DNA of 64,000 bases from Lachnospiraceae bacterium (lineage in GTDB: Bacteria; Bacillota; Clostridia; Lachnospirales; Lachnospiraceae), in assembly GCA_024403355.1 (NCBI GenBank), contig JAKSRW010000002.1, positions 84,794 to 148,793 of the forward strand, read 5' to 3'. The position numbers and the translations under genes are program-made. The notes beneath the pieces are model-generated. The model searched no databases. It saw only the letters and a list, made by a program, of their open reading frames with translations, and was not told the DNA's origin. This document shows positions 45,201 through 51,820 of the stretch, one piece after another. The first letter of the stretch is position 1. Each line of letters starts with the position of its first letter.

Positions 45201-46441
45201 ACGACCTTGTCCTGAAGACCCTGCTTCAGAATAGTGATATATGAATCCGCAAAGGCTTCAAGCTTCTCGGGCGAATAAATTCCGTTTCGTCCGTTTAAGG
45301 TAATGGAAACAGAACCGGCCTTTCGAAGAAAATTGAGCGTAAGATGATTGTGCATTGCACCGCATACGCTGAAGCTGACCTCAAAGGGACGATTGAAATG
45401 AAGCTCGGGCTGGTAAAAATTAAATGTATATTCGCTGAAGGAATCGGTGTAATCCGTAGTGTTATGAAGAGTTTTAAGGATATCACCGATACCGAAGCGC
45501 TTAAATGAGGATGCCATTTTTGCACTCGAATAAACCAGACTGCATATCTTGGAAAAACGTGAATCGGCGGGAACGTCAACCTTTACCGGAACTACAAGGG
45601 TAAAACAGCCGATGGTCGAATTGTCCTCGAGGGTACGGTTGAGACGCGGCATTATAAAGCCAGCACTTTCGGTATTTGTACAGCCTGAAAGATAAACTGC
45701 AAGCGCCGCCTCGTAAACAGCGGGCTCGGTTACATGACATTTTTTTGCGAATGCCTTAATCCTGTCGGCAAGCTCAGCCTCAATTTCAAAGTTGTAATCT
45801 GTTTTTTCGAAGCTTTCTGATGAAACGGTAAAAACGGAGGGTTCATGTGTGAGTCCGGTAAAATAATCCTTCCAGAAATCCTTAAGTGTGGAATCATTGC
45901 CGGGCTTGAGTGCCTCGGGAGTTTTGTCGGCTGAGTAGAGATAATCGTCACTGAAGAAGGTTGAACTGCCGGGCTTGCTGCCTGAGAGATAATCAAGCAG
46001 CTGCTGGGCTACCATGCACATTCCGAAGCCATCAATAATTAAATGATTAAAAATACATGAGACGATTATTCCGTAGTTTTCGACCTCAATTATTACGAAA
46101 TCATAGAATTTATGCGATTTTGTACCAAGACTCTTATCATTTTCATGCTGCAGACAGAAGCTTACTGCTTCCTCTTTGGAGGAACAGTTTATGCTGCTGA
46201 TATAAAAGGGCATGGACTTATTCTGAAGAATGTAAACGGAACCGTCGATTTCGGTGGTGTCCGTGGAAAAAACGTCGGCGGATTGTAAAATTTCGCTGAG
46301 TGCGGAAAAGATTCTGTCTTTATCTGTATATCCGGGGAGCTCAAGTCTGAAACCGATGGTATTGATACCTGAGCCCGGAAGCATTTTCTCATTAGAAAGT
46401 ATGCCCTGTTGTGAGAGTGTAGGGTAGTAATAGTTTCGCAT
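42209..46441 (-). CDS. single-module non-ribosomal peptide synthetase, C-A-T-reductase
   Basis: 1410 aa. Condensation domain (about 1-430): the catalytic motif reads NHLIIDG with His133 kept and the first His replaced by Asn. Adenylation domain (about 440-925): IYTSGTTGRPKG, FDISLFELF, NGYGPTETTIG, YRTGDIG and PGGKTD with Lys915. Carrier domain: FFELGGDSITAIEL with Ser969. Thioester-reductase domain (about 1045-1400): ILITGATGYLGAH and the YILSKYMAE Y-x-x-x-K pair. The product should be released as an aldehyde or alcohol by NAD(P)H. The specificity pocket read by eye against GrsA is roughly D-I-F-S-L-A-G-I-G-K, which I cannot assign. A phosphopantetheinyl transferase and a starter module are absent. 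First gene of a minus-strand run with two signalling genes. Confidence 0.9.
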   Translation of the reverse strand: MRNYYYPTLSQQGILSNEKMLPGSGINTIGFRLELPGYTDKDRIFSALSEILQSADVFSTDTTEIDGSVYILQNKSMPFYISSINCSSKEEAVSFCLQHENDKSLGTKSHKFYDFVIIEVENYGIIVSCIFNHLIIDGFGMCMVAQQLLDYLSGSKPGSSTFFSDDYLYSADKTPEALKPGNDSTLKDFWKDYFTGLTHEPSVFTVSSESFEKTDYNFEIEAELADRIKAFAKKCHVTEPAVYEAALAVYLSGCTNTESAGFIMPRLNRTLEDNSTIGCFTLVVPVKVDVPADSRFSKICSLVYSSAKMASSFKRFGIGDILKTLHNTTDYTDSFSEYTFNFYQPELHFNRPFEVSFSVCGAMHNHLTLNFLRKAGSVSITLNGRNGIYSPEKLEAFADSYITILKQGLQDKVVRDISLVSEAEKKEIFKLSKGNLYPLGKNESIVSLFRKAAAKYADRPALYAAGGEYNFSELDALSDRVAYGLISAGIKPGDRVLFMLSRDHRIIPVQLGILKAAAIFIPIDPAYPKDRVEYILTNSHAKLLISDSDVPGAAEHSFISAGQLMQTAEKKELPTIDCDMPAYCIYTSGTTGRPKGCLLKHRGIVNITNADNNPFNRDIVKTGKGLVAIGSVCFDISLFELFVPLLNGLFIEYAPDNAVTDPTALAALLQKHGANLLHCTPSRLNAYLNNFEFTRALKNVEAILSAGEVLPKALITTLRETYDVRIYNGYGPTETTIGATITEAGDDLSIGRPIGNMGVLVMNKNLALLPRGMNGELCIYGEGVGIEYIDMPELTAAKFVNSEGLRLYRTGDIGHVLSDGRIIYKGRNDNQVKLRGLRIELPEIENVMSQFKGITASVVMVRASEHSKFLAGFYTALCPIDNDRLSAFMKKRLPAYMVPDVFVALDAIPQTPGGKTDMKALASIEVVLKRSERRPVTEQEIALCQAFGRVLNDSSYGPDDNFFELGGDSITAIELITVLADTEFSAITYEDIFKYPSPALIIENILHSSAANDEDEINPLSELDYTGIDEQLKRTPTDAPSYPLSANILITGATGYLGAHILLDLLNNPEYTGNITCLVRPSSKLSAEKRILSTLFYYGEKAFDELLGNRLIILEGDLTSPESIEPAFAKHIDFVINAAANVAHFAYGDALNKVNREGVQNLIDACLKHNAALIQISTISVGGMYKRGSSPLTLTEKDFFLGQQISNQYILSKYMAEYDILRAAADQGLRFKIMRVGNLQGRMSDGEFQINMSSNAFARLMSSYVKLGKIPATLLKHSVNFSPVDDTAHMIVKLSFLCDDYQIFHVYPREEARFSHMFSILSEIGHPVEVVPDEVFASFLAEARNDDTLQDAAVKLELEHPDTTYTYTGITCDFTSSVLEKNGAKWHTITDDYLTNYFNALDGMLMFDNF

Positions 46442-46483
46442 ATAACTGCCTTTCTGATAGAAATTATCCTTACATATAGTTAT

Positions 46484-46512
46484 AATATAGCATTCAGACG
46501 GATATTATTCAA
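46484..46512 (-). promoter_or_regulatory. promoter of the NRPS operon
   Basis: Minus strand TTGAAT (46512-46507), 17 bp, TATATT (46489-46484). It leaves a leader of about 35 nt with AGAAAGG 7 nt before the ATG. Confidence 0.6.
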
Positions 46513-46568
46513 GGGGAAAATATGGCTTCGGGGCAGTATACAGCTCTGTCGGAGGACTAATTTTATGC

Positions 46569-46597
46569 TTGACATACGGGAAATTGAGTGTTAGCAT
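46569..46597 (+). promoter_or_regulatory. promoter of feoAB
   Basis: Consensus TTGACA (46569-46574), 17 bp, TAGCAT (46592-46597) preceded by TGT. The palindrome at 46611 begins a few bases past the expected start point. Confidence 0.6.
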
Positions 46598-46610
46598 AAT
46601 GCCATCGTTG

Positions 46611-46628
46611 CGTTAGTCTAGACTAACG
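46611..46628. promoter_or_regulatory. DtxR/IdeR-like iron operator of feoAB
   Basis: CGTTAGTCT/AGACTAACG is a perfect, spacer-less 18-bp palindrome just downstream of the feo promoter. The TTAG...CTAA ends match the general form of DtxR-family boxes. Iron-loaded repressor here would shut feoAB. Confidence 0.6.
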
Positions 46629-46678
46629 AATGTTTGCGCGGACTAAATTCGCTGCGGACAGAAAGGCACAGGCATTTT

Positions 46679-46972
46679 ATGACGTTGAATAAGCTTCCTG
46701 TAGGCGAAAGCGGAATAATCACAAAAGTAGGCGGAGAGGGTGCTCTTCGGCTGAGATTTCTTGATATGGGACTGATTCCGAGAACAGAAGTCACGGTATA
46801 TAAGATTGCACCTCTGGGGGACCCTGTGGAACTGCATCTGAGGGGCTATTCTCTTACGATTCGTATGGAGGATGCTGCTAATATCGAGGTGGATCCGATA
46901 GGGAAAAAGCCTGCCGTTTTACCGGAGGAGACTGAGACAAATGGCAGACGAAAGGCAGGTAAAGGAAAATGA
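46679..46972 (+). CDS. feoA: ferrous iron transport protein A
   Basis: 97-aa SH3-like cytosolic partner of FeoB. TLNKLPVGESGIITKV, RLRFLDMGLIPRTEV and PVELHLRGYSLTIR are the family's conserved segments. A charged tail (ETETNGRRKAGKGK) follows the domain. The ATG at 46679 matches the family's start; the longer frame from 46634 runs through the leader. The leader carries GCTGCGGACAGAAAGG, a variant of the recurring leader motif. The stop overlaps the feoB start as ATGA. Confidence 0.92.
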   Translation: MTLNKLPVGESGIITKVGGEGALRLRFLDMGLIPRTEVTVYKIAPLGDPVELHLRGYSLTIRMEDAANIEVDPIGKKPAVLPEETETNGRRKAGKGK

Positions 46973-48972
46973 TTTTAGCGCTTGCCGGTAACCAGAACTG
47001 TGGAAAGACCACTCTTTTTAATGTACTCACAGGCTCAAATCAGCATGTGGGAAATTTCCCGGGTGTAACCGTGGACCAGAAGTCCGGTCTCGTTAAGGGC
47101 ACAAAGGATTGTGAGATAGTTGACCTTCCCGGTATTTATTCAATCAGACCCTATACAAACGAGGAGATTGTTACAAGGGATTTTATTCTAAAAAGTAAGC
47201 CTGACGGCATAGTAAATATTGTCGATGCTACCAATATCGAACGTAATCTGTATCTTACCCTGCAGCTGCTTACACTAAAAAAGCCTATGGTAATCGCACT
47301 GAATATGATGGATGAGGTGCGTGAAAACGGCGGATATATTGATATTAAAAAAATGTCCGAAAACCTCGGTGTTCCGGTTATTCCCATAAGTGCTGCGAAG
47401 AATGAGGGTATTTCGGAGCTTATAGCCAGAACAATTGAGGTTGTGGGCGGAAAAATCCTTCCAAAGCGCCTGGATTTTTGCCCTGACGGACCTATTCACC
47501 GTTGTATACATTCAGTTTCGCACGTTATTGAGGACCATGCGGAAATGGTCGGAATTAATTCAAGATTTGCTGCTACAAAGCTTATCGAGGATGACGAAAT
47601 CATCACCGAAATGCTTAAGCTTAATGATAATGAGCTCGAGCTTATCCGCCACAGTGTGGATGAGATGGAGCAGGAGTCGGGACTTGAGCGAAACGAGGCT
47701 ATTGCTTCGATGCGTTATGACTTTATCGAGGATGTCTGCAAAAAGACGGTGAAAAAGCCCAAGGAAAGCCGTGAACGCAAGCTCAGCCTTAAAATAGACA
47801 GAATTGTAACGAATAAATATGCCGCAATTCCCATTTTCGTGGGAGTTATGATGCTTATTTTCTGGCTTACCTTCGGTGTGATAGGCGCCCTTCTTCAGGA
47901 GGCCTTTGAACTTGGAATCGATGAATTTACGGCATTATGCGACAGGGCACTTACAAGCTACGGAATAAACCCTGTGGTGCACAGCCTGGTTATAGACGGT
48001 GTATTTGCGGGAGTGGGCTCGATGCTTTCCTTCCTGCCTCTGATTGTGGTGCTTTTTTTCTTCCTGTCAATACTCGAGGATACGGGATACATGGCCAGAG
48101 TTGCCTTTGTAATGGATAAGCTGATGCGTAAAATCGGACTCTCCGGCAAAAGCTTTGTGCCTATGCTGATAGGCTTCGGTTGTTCGGTACCTGCGGTAAT
48201 GGCCACAAGAACCCTGTCATCCGAACGCGATAAGAAGATGACAATTCTTCTTGTACCCTTTATGAGCTGCAGTGCAAAAATCCCGATTTATGCGGTATTT
48301 GCATCAGCCTTCTTCCCTGCGCAGGCTGCTCTTGTGATGATAGGACTGTATTTTGGCGGTATTATTATTTCAATTCTGGTGGCAGTGATTTTCAAAAAGA
48401 CATTATTTAAGGGCAATCCCATTCCCTTTGTAATGGAGCTTCCGAACTACAGACTTCCCTCTGCAAAGAGCGTGGGAATGCTGCTCTGGGATAAGGCGAA
48501 GGATTTCATTACCAGGGCATTTACGGTTATTTTCTTCGGTACCGTTATTATCTGGTTCCTTCAGACCTTCGATACAAGACTCAATGTGGTAACGGACAGC
48601 TCGGAATCACTTCTGGCTCTTATAGGACAGTTTATTGCACCGGTATTTTCACCGCTCGGCTTCAATGACTGGCGCGTGACTACGGCACTTATCAGCGGAT
48701 TTACCGCAAAGGAGGCTGTCGTAAGCTCTCTCGGAGTATTGACCGGAGCTTCGTCTGAGGGCCTTACTGCAGTGCTTTCGGGAATGTTTACGCCTCTTTC
48801 GGCAGTGAGCTTTTTAGTATTTACCCTGCTCTACACACCCTGCGTTGCGGCTGTCGCAACTATTAAAAGAGAGCTTGGCTCAGGTCTGAAAACAGTGGGC
48901 GTGGTAGTATTCCAGTGTCTGGTGGCATGGGTATTCGGACTTTTGGTATTTGCAATTGGTTCTGTGCTTTAA
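46969..48972 (+). CDS. feoB: ferrous iron transporter B
   Basis: 667-aa Fe2+ permease with an N-terminal G domain: P-loop GNQNCGKTTLFN (residues 7-18), switch region VGNFPGVTVDQKSG, DLPGIYS and NMMDE. The membrane half has about eight helices with two Gate regions (FVPMLIGFGCSVPAVMATRT and the later FTAKEAVVSSLGVL), which hold the conserved Cys and polar residues of the iron path. Translation is coupled to feoA by a 4-bp overlap. A Cys-rich Feo partner follows. Regulated through the DtxR-like operator upstream. Confidence 0.96.
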   Translation: MILALAGNQNCGKTTLFNVLTGSNQHVGNFPGVTVDQKSGLVKGTKDCEIVDLPGIYSIRPYTNEEIVTRDFILKSKPDGIVNIVDATNIERNLYLTLQLLTLKKPMVIALNMMDEVRENGGYIDIKKMSENLGVPVIPISAAKNEGISELIARTIEVVGGKILPKRLDFCPDGPIHRCIHSVSHVIEDHAEMVGINSRFAATKLIEDDEIITEMLKLNDNELELIRHSVDEMEQESGLERNEAIASMRYDFIEDVCKKTVKKPKESRERKLSLKIDRIVTNKYAAIPIFVGVMMLIFWLTFGVIGALLQEAFELGIDEFTALCDRALTSYGINPVVHSLVIDGVFAGVGSMLSFLPLIVVLFFFLSILEDTGYMARVAFVMDKLMRKIGLSGKSFVPMLIGFGCSVPAVMATRTLSSERDKKMTILLVPFMSCSAKIPIYAVFASAFFPAQAALVMIGLYFGGIIISILVAVIFKKTLFKGNPIPFVMELPNYRLPSAKSVGMLLWDKAKDFITRAFTVIFFGTVIIWFLQTFDTRLNVVTDSSESLLALIGQFIAPVFSPLGFNDWRVTTALISGFTAKEAVVSSLGVLTGASSEGLTAVLSGMFTPLSAVSFLVFTLLYTPCVAAVATIKRELGSGLKTVGVVVFQCLVAWVFGLLVFAIGSVL

Positions 48973-49011
48973 TGCGGTTTGTACTGCGGGCGGAAAGGCA
49001 TGGTTATTAAT

Positions 49012-49221
49012 ATGTTTGATAATTTCGGAATGCTTGATATAATTATTCTTGCAGCGGTGGCAGCAGCCATGATCGGCATAGTCGTATATCAGCTGCGCAG
49101 ATGGCGCAGGGGAATTCACGGCTGTGCGGGCTGTAACGGCTGCCTGGGCGGCTGTACGGGCTGTGACAGGGGCAAAGGCCGCAATAAATCCGAAGGAATG
49201 TTGAATGATGGACAGCTTTGA
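49012..49221 (+). CDS. FeoB-associated Cys-rich membrane protein
   Basis: 69 aa: one N-terminal membrane helix (MLDIIILAAVAAAMIGIVVY), a basic stretch, then CAGC-NGC-LGGC-TGC (five cysteines) as in the PF12669-type proteins coded after feoB in Firmicutes. It may help iron delivery at FeoB. The second of two in-frame ATGs (49000, 49012) is chosen, because the first sits only 1 nt after GGAAAGG. The last 17 bp overlap the next gene. Confidence 0.8.
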   Translation: MFDNFGMLDIIILAAVAAAMIGIVVYQLRRWRRGIHGCAGCNGCLGGCTGCDRGKGRNKSEGMLNDGQL

Positions 49222-49942
49222 AATAAAAGAAATTAATGATTATATTTCCTATATCCCGGCGTGTGAAAAGCCGCTTTCGGGGGATGTGGGGATTATTTAC
49301 GGTAAAAACAGGACTTATATTTATGATGTCGGAAGTACCCTCGGCACACTGGAATTTCTTAATTCCATCAAAGGAGAATTTGCCATAGTTACCTCGCATT
49401 TCCATGCTGACCATATCTGGTGGCTGAGTGAGCATAAAAAGGGTGATGCCGGTGTATCGCGCGGCGACAGAATAAGTACGGATTATTTAAGGCCTGCTTA
49501 CAGTGAGCTTTACGTAAGTGCTCAGACAAAGAAATATACGAAGGACGGAATCGTGGTTTCAGAACCGCTGATTATAGAGGATGAGACTCGAAACGGACAG
49601 CCGCTGAAGCTGGAAATTTATCCGCTTCCTTCTTCGCATGCAAAGGGCTGTCTGGCTCTGATTGTCAATGATGAATACGTTTTCCTGGGTGATGCAACCT
49701 ATTGTACTTGGAAGGAGGCCGGTATGGGCGAGGGCGAAGAGGCTGCACCCGGAAAAGGCAGGGCTGAGTATAATGTTCAGCAGGTTAAGGCTCAGCTTGA
49801 TTTTTTTCAAAGTATTCCCGCAGAAAAACTGTGTCTTAGCCACGACCGTAAATTTGTCAGACCGAAAAAGGTTCTTATCCGCGAGCTTCAGGCTCTTTAT
49901 GCGTCACGCGAGGCGGGCAAAAATATAATTGTCGTGAGATAA
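49205..49942 (+). CDS. MBL-fold metallo-hydrolase
   Basis: 245 aa, cytosolic. Motifs: VTSHFHADHIWW, then PLPSSHAKGCLAL, FLGDATYCTW and a late CLSHDRKF; the metal-site histidines and aspartate are largely in place. Substrate unknown. GAAGGA is 7 nt before the first of two adjacent ATGs. The start lies within the end of the Feo-associated gene, so it is translationally coupled to the feo operon, an unexpected partner for iron uptake. Confidence 0.78.
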   Translation: MMDSFEIKEINDYISYIPACEKPLSGDVGIIYGKNRTYIYDVGSTLGTLEFLNSIKGEFAIVTSHFHADHIWWLSEHKKGDAGVSRGDRISTDYLRPAYSELYVSAQTKKYTKDGIVVSEPLIIEDETRNGQPLKLEIYPLPSSHAKGCLALIVNDEYVFLGDATYCTWKEAGMGEGEEAAPGKGRAEYNVQQVKAQLDFFQSIPAEKLCLSHDRKFVRPKKVLIRELQALYASREAGKNIIVVR

Positions 49943-49949
49943 ATATTTA

Positions 49950-49979
49950 TTGATTGTAAATGTATATGTATGCTATAAT
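49950..49979 (+). promoter_or_regulatory. promoter of the HTH protein gene
   Basis: TTGATT (49950-49955), 18 bp, consensus TATAAT (49974-49979); leader about 70 nt. Confidence 0.6.
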
Positions 49980-50053
49980 ATCAGTCGGCTGTTATTTTTT
50001 TTGATAAAAATTGCGGGAAATATGCAGATTTACAAAAATGGGGGATTTAGTAA

Positions 50054-50548
50054 ATGGGAAAAAAATCAATAAAAGAAAATAAAAATGTGTATCAGTTATG
50101 CCGTGAGAAATGTGAGCTTACACGCCAGAAGGCAAGTGAAGAGATGGTTTATATTTCCGACGACAGAATTGAAAAAATCGAGAGTGAGAAGTCTCTTCCT
50201 CATCCCGATGAGATTCTTGCGATGGCAGCATGCTACAAGGCACCGGAGCTTAAGAATTATTTCTGTGCAAATGAGTGTCCGATCGGCCAGAAGCAGGTGA
50301 CCGAAATTAAGGTTCAGGAGCTCTCTCAGATTATTCTTGAGCTTATTGCCTCTCTTAATTCGCTCAATAATGAGAAAAACCGCCTTATCGAGATTACCGT
50401 AGACGGCGAGATTACCGAGGACGAGATAGAGGACTTCAAGAAAATCCAGCTACAGCTTGATAAGGTTTCAAGCACAATCAACGGTCTCAGACTCTGGCTT
50501 GAGAAGGCTATTATCGAGGGCAAGGTAGACAAAAATATTTTAGAATAA
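50054..50548 (+). CDS. helix-turn-helix (XRE-like) protein with coiled-coil tail
   Basis: 164 aa. NVYQLCREKCELTRQKASEE, YISDDRIEKIESEKSLPHPD and ILAMAACYKAPELKNYFC form an XRE-type helix-turn-helix. The C-terminal half is a long amphipathic helical region (ELSQIILELIASLNSLNNEK, EDEIEDFKKIQLQLDKVS), probably a coiled coil. Three cysteines (NYFCANECPIG) could bind metal. The ATG follows GGGGG. It stands alone with its own promoter; its targets are unknown. Confidence 0.75.
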   Translation: MGKKSIKENKNVYQLCREKCELTRQKASEEMVYISDDRIEKIESEKSLPHPDEILAMAACYKAPELKNYFCANECPIGQKQVTEIKVQELSQIILELIASLNSLNNEKNRLIEITVDGEITEDEIEDFKKIQLQLDKVSSTINGLRLWLEKAIIEGKVDKNILE

Positions 50549-50551
50549 TTC

Positions 50552-50579
50552 TTGCATTTTTTTAGTTATACTATATAAT
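50552..50579 (+). promoter_or_regulatory. promoter of the YegP-like gene
   Basis: TTGCAT (50552-50557), 16 bp, TATAAT (50574-50579). No terminator is seen between this and the preceding gene. Confidence 0.55.
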
Positions 50580-50658
50580 TAGCATTAGTTATAAGTGCAG
50601 AATGCACCGTAATAATTGTAAAACAGAAAGGAGAAGGCCGGAGTTATTCCGTGCCGAA

Positions 50659-51033
50659 ATGTTTATGGGAAAATTTGTGGTAACTGAGACAAAGACAGGA
50701 TTCAAGTTCAACCTCAAGGCAACAAACGGTCAGGTTATTGCCACTTCTGAGATTTATTCTTCAAAGGCTTCATGTCTTAACGGCGTAGAGAGCGTAAAGA
50801 AGAACTCTGTAAAGGCAAATCTTGAGGACCAGACAGTTGAGGGCTTTGCAACAGAGAAGAATCCCAAGTTTGAGGTTTATACAGATAAAAGAGGCGAGTT
50901 CAGATTCCGTCTTAAGGCAACAAACGGCGAGATTATCGCTGTAGGTGAGGGCTACACCGCAAGGGCAAGCTGCTTAAACGGTATCGAGAGCATCAGAAAG
51001 AACGCTCCCGAGGCTGAAATCGTTGAAGAATAA
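50659..51033 (+). CDS. YegP/DUF1508-family protein
   Basis: 124 aa made of two homologous halves (FNLKATNGQVIATSEIYSSK and FRLKATNGEIIAVGEGYTAR, each followed by SCLNGxESxxKN). This duplicated beta fold is the UPF0339/YegP family, function unknown. Start choice is uncertain: ATG at 50659 or 50665 has no close ribosome site, while AAAGGAG lies about 27 nt upstream and an in-frame ATG at 50602 would add 19 atypical residues. mscL follows 27 bp downstream. Confidence 0.8.
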   Translation: MFMGKFVVTETKTGFKFNLKATNGQVIATSEIYSSKASCLNGVESVKKNSVKANLEDQTVEGFATEKNPKFEVYTDKRGEFRFRLKATNGEIIAVGEGYTARASCLNGIESIRKNAPEAEIVEE

Positions 51034-51060
51034 TTTGAAGTAATTTGAAGGAGAAAAGCA

Positions 51061-51540
51061 ATGTTTAAAGAATTCAAAAAGTTTATTATGCGCGGAAATA
51101 TGCTTGACCTTGCAGTCGGCATGATCATCGGTTCCGCATTCAACGCAATCGTTACTTCACTTGTAAATGACATGTTTATGCCTTTACTCGGATGGATTGT
51201 CGGCGATACTGATTTTTCAAATCTCTACTGTGTACTCGGAAACTTACCTGCAGACGTAGCATCAAAGCCCGCAACTCTTGCAGAGGCACAGGAGCTCGGA
51301 CTTGCAACATTTAACTATGGTAACTTTATTACCGCACTTATCCATTTCCTTCTTATGGCAATCGTTGTATTCCTTATCGTTAAGGGCTTCAACAAGCTTA
51401 ATGAGAAAGGCTCAAAGCTTAAGAAGAAGGAAGAGGAGAAGCCTGCAGAGCCTACAACAAAGGTTTGTCCTTTCTGCCAGTCAGAAATCAGCATCAAGGC
51501 TACAAGATGTCCTCACTGTACATCAGAGCTTGATAAATAA
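51061..51540 (+). CDS. mscL: large-conductance mechanosensitive channel with C-terminal zinc ribbon
   Basis: 159 aa. The N-terminus FKEFKKFIMRGNMLDLAVGMIIG (TM1, read in two parts) and the second helix FITALIHFLLMAIVVFLIVK are classical MscL; the channel opens under membrane tension to release solutes. After the charged bundle (KKKEEEKPAEP) the protein ends in a zinc ribbon, Cys136, Cys139, Cys150 and Cys153 (CPFCQ...CPHC), absent from E. coli MscL. GAAGGAG precedes the ATG. Likely co-transcribed with the YegP-like gene and ended by the terminator at 51607. Confidence 0.92.
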   Translation: MFKEFKKFIMRGNMLDLAVGMIIGSAFNAIVTSLVNDMFMPLLGWIVGDTDFSNLYCVLGNLPADVASKPATLAEAQELGLATFNYGNFITALIHFLLMAIVVFLIVKGFNKLNEKGSKLKKKEEEKPAEPTTKVCPFCQSEISIKATRCPHCTSELDK

Positions 51541-51606
51541 AGCTAAAATCAGATTTTTATAATCTGAGTCTGCTGCAGAGCACAATAATTTAAAAGCAGT
51601 TAATGC

Positions 51607-51646
51607 CGCCGTGTTACGGGTTTTTCCCGTGATGCGGCGTTTTTTT
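51607..51646 (+). terminator. terminator of mscL
   Basis: 14-bp GC-rich stem (51607-51620 / 51626-51639, three G-U pairs), T5 loop, then T7. A smaller hairpin TCAGATT/AATCTGA lies just before it at 51549-51567. Confidence 0.88.
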
Positions 51647-51722
51647 GCGGCATTGTTACATGACTTATGTTAATTCGCCCGGCAGTGTGAATGAGCTAAA
51701 AATTAAAAAAATTATATTTTTC

Positions 51723-51750
51723 TTGAAATTTTCAAATGAAATGATAAAAT
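51723..51750 (+). promoter_or_regulatory. promoter of prfC
   Basis: TTGAAA (51723-51728), 16 bp, TAAAAT (51745-51750); leader about 65 nt. Confidence 0.6.
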
Positions 51751-51820
51751 AATTCCGTGTGACTAAATTTTATGGGTGAACTATGCCCTTAAAGCATTAG
51801 ATTTTAGAAGAGGATTATCA

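Noticed and set aside
42209..46441. Siderophore synthetase because of the neighbouring feo operon
   Set aside because: Feo imports free ferrous iron; no siderophore exporter, receptor or dihydroxybenzoate gene is present. The reductase ending points to an aldehyde or alcohol product.
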